Positions 55,132-64,000 of a stretch of DNA of 64,000 bases are shown here, in pieces (the stretch's first letter is position 1; each line of letters starts with the position of its first letter). The notes beneath the pieces were generated by a model. It worked only from the letters and a program-made list of their open reading frames with translations, had not been told where the DNA came from and did not search any database. This DNA comes from Heterohyrax brucei (Eukaryota; Chordata; Mammalia; Hyracoidea; Procaviidae). A program made the translations under genes and the position numbers. The stretch is taken from the NCBI GenBank assembly GCA_028571685.1, contig CM053141.1, positions 72,897,833 through 72,961,832 of the forward strand. Direction: 5' to 3'.

Positions 55132-55474
55132 AAATTAAAATATTTGAAAAAACAAACAGCCACAACAAAAAAAAAGATACTTAATTTATTAAGAAGAAAT
55201 TGACCTGAATGTAGGCCTGAGGCCTTGATTGTGAAAAATAGTATGGTCATGGTGGTAGGTTGCTAATCAGATAAATTAAGCACAGCTTTGTCAGTTATAA
55301 GATGAAGTTAAAAAGCCTCCTTTATGTAGCACACAAAGGCCTGAGTAATCTGGTTTATTCCCTCCCTGTGACCTTATCTACATGGGATATTCCTTTCTGC
55401 ATTGTGTTCTTGACACCTGTTGGTGATACTCAAGTCAATTTTTTTTTTAAATTCCTTCCTGATTCATGCCAGTA
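55132..55474 (+). mobile_element. Possible L2 remnant (about 55290-55430) in unassigned sequence
   Basis: The text 'agcacacaaaggcctgagtaatctggtttattccctccctgtgacctt' and 'ggatattcctttctgcattgtgttcttgacacc' resembles the L2 3' end. The remaining roughly 200 bp is unassigned. Confidence 0.4.
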
Positions 55475-57029
55475 TTGTTGTCATTGTTGTTAGGTGCCAT
55501 CAAGTCAGTTCCCATTCATTGTGATCTCATGAACAACAGAAACGCTGCCAGTCCTGGTCATCCTTGTAATCATTGTTATTCTGGAGCCTATTATCTCAGC
55601 CACTATGTCAGTCCAACTCATTAAGGGTCTTCCTCTTTTCACCTTATCCTCCACTTTACCAAGCGTGATGTCACTGTCTAGTGACTGGTCCCTTCTGATA
55701 ACACTTCCAAAGTATGTAAGATGAAGTTTCATCTTCATCTTGCTTCTAAAGATTATTCTGATTGTACTTCCAAGACAGATTTGTTCTGTCTATACCACTG
55801 TCTTCTTCTCTGCCTCCCTTTTCATCTTTGTTTGATGCTTGCTGTGCCATTTAACATTTTCTCCTTAGGCTTTTTCAATAAAACAGCTTGAGAGTTGAAT
55901 TTTTTCATCAGTTCTTTCAGCTTCAGAAATGCTTGGTGTATTCTTCCCTTCCAGTTTTCTAAATCCAGGGCTTTCCATATGTCATCATGATACTTTGTCT
56001 TCTTGAGTCACTTTGAAATCTTCTGTTCGTTTCTTCTATTTGCTTTAGCTACTCAGTGTTCAAGAGCAAGTTTCAGAGTCTCTTCTAACTGTTTTGGTTT
56101 TTTCTTTCTTTCGTGTCTTTCTAATGACCTTTTGCTTTCTCTCATGTGATGTCCTGGTGTCATTCCACAACTAGTCTTTGGTTATTAGTGTCATATCTAT
56201 TCTTGAAATGGTCTCCAAATTCAGGCAGAATGTACTGAAGGTGCCATTTTGTCTCTTGTGGACTTGTTCTAACTTCATTCAACTTCAGCTTGTACATGGA
56301 CAATTTGATGGTCTGTTCTGCAGTCAGCTCCTGGCCTTGTTCTGGCTAATGATATTGTGTTTTTCCATTTTCTCTTTCTAAAGATGTAGTTAATTTGATT
56401 CCTGTGTATTCATTCCATCCAGTGAGGTTCACTTGTACAGTCACTTCTGTTGTTGAAAAACATATTTTCAATGTATAAAGTCATTGGTCTTAGTCAAAAT
56501 TCTATCATCCTATCTCCTGCATCATTCCTATCACCAAGGCCATATTTTCCAGTTACCAACCCTTCTTCTTTGTTTCAAGCTTTCTCATTCCCATCACCAG
56601 TAATTATCAATGCATCTGATTGTATGTTTGATCAATTTCAGACTGCAGAAGTTACTAAAAATCTTTAATTTATGCATCCTGGGCCTTAGTGTTCAGTGTA
56701 TAAATTTGAATAAAAGTATTAACTGTAGGTTATACTTTCTTGTAGGTGTATGGATATTATCCTATTACTGACAATGTTGTACTTCAGGATAGATCTTGAA
56801 ATGTTCTTTTTGATGATGAGTGCAATGTTATGTGTCCTCAATTTGTCATTCACAGCTTAGCAAACCATCTGACTGCCTGATTCAAAAGGGCCAATACCTG
56901 TCTATTTCAGCTAATTAATACCTAAGACCCTGATCTTCATGTGTTCCGTTTCATTTTTTAACAATTTCCAGTTTTCTTAGATTTATACTTCATATCTTCT
57001 ACTTTCTGATTATTAATGGGTGCTTGCAA
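55475..57029 (-). mobile_element. RTE LINE (-), RT deleted
   Basis: The 3' end is at 55475 ('tgttgttaggtgccatcaag') and runs to about 55800. There the text jumps to the pre-RT linker ('ctttgtttgatgcttgctgtgcc', 'ggctttttcaataaaac') and continues through the endonuclease (about 56330-56990) to near its N-terminus at 57029. Almost the whole RT (about 1.3 kb) is missing. A second RTE 3' part abuts at 57030. Confidence 0.82.
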
Positions 57030-58134
57030 ACACGCCATCCTTGCAAACACTGTCATGCTTTCCCGCCAGTTGTCACAACCACTGTGTCAGTCCCCCTTAT
57101 TTAAGGTCTTCCTCGTTTACACTGACTCTGTGGATTAACAGCACGATGTCCTTCTCCAGGGACTGGTCCCTTCTGATAACGTATCCAAAGGAAGGGAGAA
57201 GAGACATCAATGCTCTCAATTCTAAATAGCCTTCTAGCTGTACTCCTTTCAAGGTAGATTCATTCTTTGGTTCTGAATGTCCATGGTGTATTCAATATTC
57301 TTCCCCAAAACAGTAATTCAAATACATCAATTTTTTTTCAGTCTTACTAATTTTGTTTTCCAGTATTCACCTGCACTTGAGATTATTAAAAGTACCATGG
57401 CTTGAGCTAGGTGTGCATTAGTCCTCAAAGTGACATCTTTGCTTTTTAATACTTTAAAGAGGCCATCTGATGTAGACTGGCCCAATGTACTACATCATTT
57501 GATTTCTTGACTGCTGCTTCCATGGGCATTGACTGTGGGTTCAAGTAAATTTAAATTCTTGACAACTTCAATCTCTTATATGTTTATCACATTGTTGTTT
57601 ATTAGGCCAGTTACGTGGATTTTTGCTTTACTTATATTGAGATGCAATCCATACTGAAGGCTATGGTCTTTTATTTTAATCAGTAAGTGTTTCAAGTCCT
57701 CTTCACTTTCAGAAAGTGAGGTTGTGTCTTCTGTTTATCACAAGTTGTAAATGAGATTTCTTCCAATCATGATGCCCTATTCTCCTTCATATAACCTGTC
57801 TTCTCACACTATTTGCTCAGCACACATACTAAATAAGAGTGGTGAAAGGACACAGTCCCAACCTACATCTTTTCTGATTTTAAACTGCTTGTTGCATTTG
57901 AAAGATTACTTCTTGGTCTGTGTACAGGTTCCCATGAATACACTTAAATGTTCTGAAATTTCCATTTTTTTATAATATTATTTACAATTTGTTATTTATA
58001 GATGAATACCTTGGCACAGTCAATAAATACAGGTAGACAACTTTCTAGTATTTTCTGCCTTCAGCCAACATCAGCACACCTCTGACTTCAGCAGTCAAAA
58101 ACTTCATTCCATATCCTCTTCTACACCACTCATA
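57030..58134 (-). mobile_element. RTE LINE (-), 5'-truncated 3' part
   Basis: It contains the 3' third ('ccatcctt..ccactgtgtcagtcc', 'ggtccttctccagggactgg') through the RT region to about 58134. The YADD site near 57725-57740 has decayed. It abuts a plus-strand RTE 5' end at 58135 with no spacer. Confidence 0.82.
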
Positions 58135-60780
58135 TATTTCAGTTTGTCACACTATGTTGGCTTGTGTGTTGCTGCAAACTATGCACTGGTATTTCAAATA
58201 TCACCAGGGGTACACATGGTAGACAGGTTTCAGCTGAGCTTCCAGACTCAAACATATTAGGAAGAAATACCTGAGAGTCTACATCTGAAACACTTGGTGG
58301 GTAACTGCCTAACATAGAGCCAGAAGAGGGGCCCCTCAGGTTGGAAGGCATTCGGAATGCTACTGGAGAAGGGCTGCCTCCTAGAATTAAAGCTGACATT
58401 AATGACACGGGTGGAGTCAAGCTTTTAGGACCATCATTTGCTAATTTGACATGACCGAAATTAAAAAAAAAACAATTGCAAACATCCGCTAATAGTTGGA
58501 ATGTGTAATGTATGAAGTGCAAATCTAGGAAAATTGGGAGTCATCAAAAGTGAAATAGAACACACAAAGACCAACGTCTTGGGATTAGTGAGCTGAAGTA
58601 GACTGGTGTCTTTCATTTTGAATTGGAGAATTGTATGGTCTACTAAGATGGAAATGACAAAGTGGAGAAAAATGCCTTCTCATTTATTGTCAAAAAGAAT
58701 ATTTCAAGACATATCTTCAAGTACCATATTGTCAGTGATAGGATAATGTTCCTGTGACTACAAAGACAACCAATGTGACTATTACTCAAATTTACAAATT
58801 AAATTCCAAGGCCAAAGATGAAGAAATGGAAGATTTGTAGCAACAGCTGAAGTCTGAAATTAATAAAAGATCAAGATACACTGATAACTTGCTTATTGAA
58901 ATGTGAGACTGTGGATCACAGAAGAATGATCAGTAATTGCAAAATATCACATGGTAAAAGAAACAACACCAGAGATTGCATGATAGAATTTTGCAAGACC
59001 AACAACTTCGTCACTACAAATACCTTTCTTCAACAACATAAATGATGACTATGCACATGGACCTCATCAGGTGGAATACACAGAAATCAATTCAACTACA
59101 TCTGTGAAAAGAGACAATGAAGAAACCCAGTATCATAAAATCAAGACTAGGGTTGCACTGTTGAATGATTCTGTGGGAAAAATACTAAATGACACAGAAA
59201 GCAGCAAAAGAACATGGAAAAAAATATACAGCCACTGTATCAAAAGGAATTGGTCAACATTCAACCATTTCAGGAGGTAATATATTATCAAGAACCAATG
59301 TTATTAAAGTTCAAGCTGCACTGAGGGCACTGGTGAAAACCAAGGCTCCAGAAATTGACAGAATACCAATTGAGATGTTTCAACAAACAGATGCAAAACT
59401 GAAAGTGCCTACTCATCTATACCAAGAAATTTAGAAGACAGTTACCTGGCTAACCTGCTGAAAGAGATTCATATTTGTGCCCATTCTAAAGAAAGATCAT
59501 CAGACTTAAAGCAGAAATTACTGAACAATCTCATTAATATCACAAACAAAATTTTTATGAAGATAATTAAAAAATGATAACAGCACACTTCTCCAGTGAA
59601 CTGCCAGATGTTCAAGATGGACTCAAAGGGGATATAAAATCAGGGATAACAATGCTCTTGTCATAGGAATCTTGGTTGAAAACAGAGAATATCATAAAAA
59701 TATTTACCTGTGTTTTATTGACTATGTAAAGTCATTGAACTGCATGGATCATAACAAATTATTGATAACATTGTTAAGAATGGGTATTACAGAACACTTA
59801 GTTGTGCCCATAAGGAACCTATATATATCTCAAGAGGTAGTTACTTGAACTAAGTAAGGGGATATTGCATGGTTTAAAATCAAGAAAGGTGTGTGTCAGG
59901 GTTGTATCTTTTCACCATACTTATTTAACCTGCATGCTGAGCAAATAATCTGAGAAAAAGGACTACACGAAGAGAAATGGGACATCGGGATTGGACAAAG
60001 ACTCATTAACAACCTGTGATACACAGGTAACACTCCTCTCCTTGGTGAAATTGAAGAAGACTTGAAGCACTTATTGATGAAGATTGAAGACTACAGCCTT
60101 CAATAAGGATTGTACTTCAAAATCTGCACAACTGGACCAGTAAGTAACATCATAATAAATCAAGAAAATAAAATTGTCAAGAATTTTGTTTTATTGGAGT
60201 TCACAAACAACACCCGTGGAAGCAGCAGTCAAGAAGTCAAATGACATATTTCACTGGGCAAATCTGTAGCAAAATATCTCTTTAAGGTAGTAAAGGACAA
60301 AGATGGCACTTTCAGGACAAAGAAACATGACTCAAGTCATGGTATTTTCAATTACTTTGTGTGTATGTGAAAGCTGGAAAACAAATAAAGAAGATGTAAG
60401 AAAAGTTAACACCTTTGAATTATGGTGATGGTGAAGAATATTGAATGAATATATCATGGATTGCCTGGAGAATGAACAAACCAGTTTTGGAAGAAGTACA
60501 GCCAGAACACTCCTTAGAAACAAGGACTTGGAGACTTCTTCTCAAGTATAGACATTTTATCAGGAGGGCCAGTACTTGGAGAAGAACATCATGCTTGGCA
60601 AAGTAGAGAATCAGTGAAAAAGAGGAAGATCATCAATGAGATGAACTGATGAAAGTGACTGCAACCCCAGCTAAAGCATAACAGGGATTGCAAGGATGTG
60701 GCAGGACCAGCCAGTGTTTGGTTCTACCATAGGCAGGATCACTGTGAGTGGAAACTTACTTAATGTCCTATAACAAAACC
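58135..60780 (+). mobile_element. RTE LINE (+), near full length, linker deleted, catalytic box lost
   Basis: 5'UTR at 58135-58480 ('cagctgagcttccagactc', 'gggctgcctcctagaattaaag'), endonuclease at about 58480-59115, a jump at about 59120 to the pre-RT block ('gattctgtgggaaaaatactaaatgac'), RT at about 59330-60110, and a 3' end near 60777 ('ggatcactgtgagtgg'). The box that should be YADD reads YTGN near 60015-60030 in NNL.YTGNTPLLGEIEED. A KKGVCQGCIFSPYLFNLHAE block at 59885-59945 is well kept. Confidence 0.85.
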
Positions 60781-61565
60781 ATGTCCCCTTCTGAATATGT
60801 CTTAAATGCCAGGCAGTTCTCCGTCGATGTATTATTGCAATCATTTTTTAACTATCGTCAGCGATCCGACTCGACAGCACTTGGCTTGGCAGCATTTCTT
60901 GGCATAGACAAGTGAGCACTTCCTGCACTGCATCCATTTGTTGAAACATTTTAACTGACATTCTATTTGTTCATGTAACCTTGCTTTCCACCAATGCCTC
61001 CATACAACTGGGACTTCTTCATTCCAATCCTGATGCCACATTCTTCATCCTATAATCCAGCTTCATGAAATATTTGCTCAGCATACAGACTGAGTAAGTA
61101 TGAAGAAAAGATATAACCCTGACACACACCTTGTTTACTTTAAACCATCAAGTATCCCCTTGTTCCACTCAAATGACTGCCTTTTGGTCTATGCACGGGT
61201 TTCACGTGAGCACAATTAAGTGTTCTGGAATTTCCATTCTAAGCAATATTATTCTCAATTTGTTACGATCCTCACAGGCCAATGCCTTTGCATAGTCAAT
61301 AAAACACAGGTAAACATCTTTCTGGTGTTCTCTGCTTTCAACCAAGATCTGTCTGACTTGAGCAATGATATCATTTGTTCCATGTCCTCTTTGGAATCTG
61401 GCTTGAATTTCTTCACTTTTTTCTTCAGTTTTTCCAGTACTGGTGACATCAGAATCCTCCTTTTGTCTTTTTCCACAGATGTAGTCAGTTCGGTGCCCGT
61501 GTATTCCATCAGGTGAAGTCTGTGTGTATGGTTGCCATTTATGTTACTGAAAAAAGTAACATGGT
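60781..61565 (-). mobile_element. RTE LINE (-), rearranged block order
   Basis: Block A (60790-60860) and block B (60890-61020) are RT-region text that should follow block C (61020-61430) in minus-strand coordinates but precede it. Block C runs from 'ccaatcctgatgccacattcttc' to 'gaatctggcttgaatttcttc'. Block D (61475-61565) is endonuclease text. At least two deletions and one order change are required. An AfroSINE tail sits between A and B. Confidence 0.7.
60865..60892 (+). mobile_element. AfroSINE tail-only fragment
   Basis: The text 'cgatccgactcgacagcacttggcttgg' is the last 28 bp of an AfroSINE with little divergence, interrupting RTE text. Confidence 0.6.
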
Positions 61566-62522
61566 AGAGTCTCAAAAATACTCAAATGAATGAATAATTA
61601 TATAACTTTGTGTGTGGAATTCAGATGTTCTCTTTAAGAAAATCAACTGAGTATGGAAGATTAAAGGCAGTGTGCTGGAACACAAGAAGGCAGTTTTTGG
61701 CTGCTAACCTACCTCCATTTGTTCTCTTTGAGAATCTGACTAGTCTGGGTAATCTCATTTGTCTGAGTGTAAGAGTGGGAATAGACACACAGATAGAGAC
61801 AAAAGGTCCTTTTAGTTTGTAATGAATGGATAAATAGCGCTTTTCTGAAAATTTTGCTTAGGGATTTAAAGGTCCATGAATTTAATCTTTTGTCACTGGG
61901 CTAGTAACTGGTTTTGTGCCAAGGATATTTAAAATTAACTTGTTCACCAATCCCTCCTCCTTCCTGAGTCACATACCAAAGCTTTGTCAATATCAATTTG
62001 GGGAAAAAGTACTTTTGTCCCAAAGCTGAAAATCGAAAAGAGTAGAAATTCTAAACATAAACAATGAGTTTTAATCACTTCATAAATTATTGTTGCTTCC
62101 TTTCTCCTTCCTTCTAAAATTCTGTTTTAAAATAACCAGATCTTTGTGTTGTGAAAATAGACAGTTTCTGAAAGTATTCATCAGATGGAATGCAACTCAT
62201 AATGTAGGAAAAATATCCTGCTGGGGGCAAGGTGAAAGTCAAAAAAACATATTTTCATTTGGGGTGCCTAGTTTTTAGTCTCATGACTCATTCATAAGTG
62301 TAAAGTCTCTGAACTTCATACTATCCTTTTGGAGAACCGTAAGAACTGCTTCATTCATATCACATTCATATAGACAAGAAGAGAATACTGACTTTAGGGT
62401 TTCTTCCTGGAAAACTGGGCATCATTTCAGTGACCTTAACTTAGAGATCTCTGATGCAACTGATGCCTCTCTGCTTTGGGAGAGGACATAAAAGAACACT
62501 TGTGACATGCTCCATAGGTACT
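61566..62522. other. Unassigned, possibly single-copy sequence
   Basis: About 950 bp with no recognised repeat. The two 60-70 codon frames (61610-61822, 62090-62278) have no domain. Confidence 0.3.
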
Positions 62523-64000
62523 TTTCTTTTTTTTCTTTTTTTTTTTATATATTTTATTTTTATTTAACATGACTGAGTGAAAATGTACAGTCACATATAA
62601 ATTTACATGCCCCCCTATATGCAGCTTCCACTGCTGTCCCTGTCCGGTGACTGCAAACTATTCCTCTCTGCTCCATACATGTCTCATCCGCCCAATAGCC
62701 TCCTTTCCCCTCCTCTCCGTCCACTCCCCTTCCTCCAGCCAGAGGTCAGCAAGATGATATCCTATAGATGTACAGAACCATAAAGTGCTTCCAGTATATG
62801 GTCACTCTGCATTGCCAAGTCCAATCCATTCCTGTCCAAAGAGTGGACCTTTGTTATAATTTATGGGAAAGGGCAGCATCAGGGCTGGGGGCCATGCTCT
62901 CAGAGAACCCCCAAAACGCTGGACCATCAATTGAGGTCTTTTAGTGGAGATCTCATGATGCACCTCTTTTTATTCCTGTGTTGCCAGTGAGACTCCTCTC
63001 TGTGAGCTCCATCGTGGCTATCGCTGGTGGTGGCAGGGAACCATCTGGTTCTTCCGGTCCCAAGTCGATGTAGGCACCCACTCTTATGGGTCTCTCTGTC
63101 TTCTCGGTTGTATTTACCGCATGTCATTTTGGTCCTCGGTGAGCATCCATTTCTGCTGAGTTGGGACCATTTGCTGTGTCCTCAGATGGCAGCGTGGCAG
63201 CTTTTAAGACCCCAGACGCCACTCACCAATATGGGGTGCAGAAAGCTCTTCTAGCAAAACGCTAGTTGTGCCAATTGGCCTGGAATTCACCTAAGAGCGT
63301 GGTCCCCCGTCCCCCACCCCAGCTACTCTATCCTTGCAGTATTAAGATGGAAGGAGTACTCAAGTTATGCTGAAGTCCACTTAATGTTGTTCTTGTTTCT
63401 AATATGTGCTATCACCTCTTTCTCCCAACTAGATTTCTAGTAACTATCTAAACTAAACCCTCCCCCCCTCACAGTCCCTCCCTCCCCTCCCTTGCAGCTG
63501 TCAAAGAGTCTTTTCTTCTATACACAAGTCTGTTTTTGAGATCTTATCGTAGAGGTCTCGTACAGTATTTGTCCCTTTGTCGCTGACTACTTTCACTCAG
63601 CATAATGTCTTCCAGTTGAAACCAGGTTAGGAGATGTTTCCTGGAATCATCATTATTCTTTATCATTGCATAGTGCTCCATTGAGTATATGTACCATAGT
63701 TTACCTATCCATTCTTCTATTATTGGGCATCTGGGTTGATTCCATCTTTTTGCTATCGTGGACTGTGCTGCAGTAAACATTCTGGTGCATGTGTCCGTTG
63801 GTGTGAAAGGCCTTGATTCTGTAGGATATATTCCAAGTAGTGGAATTACTGGGTCAAATGGTATATAGATATCCATTTTTTTAAGGAAGTGCCAGATTGC
63901 CTTCCAAAGAGGCTGGACCATTTTGCAACCCCACCAACAGTGTAGGAGGGTTCCACTTTCTCCACAGCCTCTCCAGCATTTGTTGTTTTGTGTTTTCTGG
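62523..64000 (-). mobile_element. L1 LINE (-), 3' end, continues beyond window
   Basis: A T-rich reversed tail (62523-62570) is followed by the same 3'UTR as the 17086 element: 'gactgagtgaaaatgtacagtcacat', 'ttcctctctgctccatacatg', 'gcccaagtcgatgtaggcacccac'-type text, 'ggcagcttttaagacccc'. ORF2 begins at about 63480 and runs off the right edge. It looks about as young as 17086-24158. Confidence 0.93.
63544..63921 (-). pseudogene. L1 ORF2 C-terminus, open over 125 codons
   Basis: The open frame reads [20 protein letters not shown], then PFDPVIPLLGIYP, KRWNQPRCP and a stop after CTRPLR. This is the C-terminal region of the L1 ORF2 protein. It is less damaged than the same region at 18231-18455 and 36950-37330. 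The upstream part lies outside the window, so intactness of the whole ORF2 cannot be judged. Confidence 0.85.

Noticed and set aside
58139-58522. 127-codon minus-strand frame
   Set aside because: It is antisense to the RTE 5'UTR at the start of the 58135-60780 copy; the sense strand explains the sequence.
1-64000. tRNA genes, rRNA, snRNA or CpG-island promoter
   Set aside because: I saw no cloverleaf-compatible tRNA outside eroded SINE heads, no rRNA or snRNA motifs, and no extended CpG-rich stretch.

Overview
The window is vertebrate nuclear DNA, almost certainly from an afrotherian mammal and most likely a paenungulate such as an elephant. Three things point there: an AfroSINE-type SINE (T-rich tail, body ending CGACTCGACGGCA-like) at roughly 20 sites; an RTE (BovB-like) LINE in at least eight blocks; and a young L1 family whose 5' end begins near GGGGGCGGAGTCAAGATGG. 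The taxon is inferred from repeat families that I recognise by eye, not from a database search. No intact host protein-coding gene, tRNA, rRNA or CRISPR array is visible. Most open frames are short and lie inside decayed transposons.

Layout. 1-412: old L1 3' end (+). 528-3073: near-complete RTE (-). 3321-5090: nested AfroSINEs and MaLR-type LTR pieces. 5091-6734: old L1 (-), interrupted by a nearly full-length younger L1 (+, 6735-13089) flanked by an 18-bp target-site duplication. 13328-15777: RTE (+) carrying a solo LTR. 15780-17069: possible old L1/HAL1. 17086-24158: full-length L1 (-) with a 16/17-bp duplication and monomer-like repeats in its 5'UTR. 24176-29752: old L1, two RTE parts, an MLT1-like LTR and a solo MaLR LTR. 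29810-34066: sparse old repeats (L1/HAL1, MIR, AfroSINEs). 34067-39270: an LTR plus internal sequence, invaded in turn by an AfroSINE, an internally deleted RTE and a 5'-truncated L1. 39271-43517: largely single-copy DNA with a MIR, two AfroSINEs, a hAT transposase fossil and one exon-like segment. 43518-48632: RTE (+) parts with a solo LTR and an old L1 between them. 48633-52225: repeat-poor apart from one RTE-derived SINE. 52226-54098: AfroSINEs, two mariner fragments facing away from each other, a microsatellite and an MLT1-like LTR holding a small MITE. 54330-55131: L1 3'UTR. 55475-61565: four RTE blocks in -,-,+,- order. 62523-64000: L1 3' end (-), running off the window.

No genes work together as a pathway here. 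What the window records is the order of retrotransposition: old L1, MIR, L2 and hAT first, then RTE and MaLR, then AfroSINE and the younger L1s. The AfroSINE and RTE share 3' sequence, which fits RTE machinery having moved the SINE. All recognised reading frames are broken, although several RTE copies keep YADD and one L1 keeps FADD. I found no undescribed functional system. The most unusual structures are the back-to-back mariner ends, a templated duplication inside one RTE, and the inverted RTE cluster.
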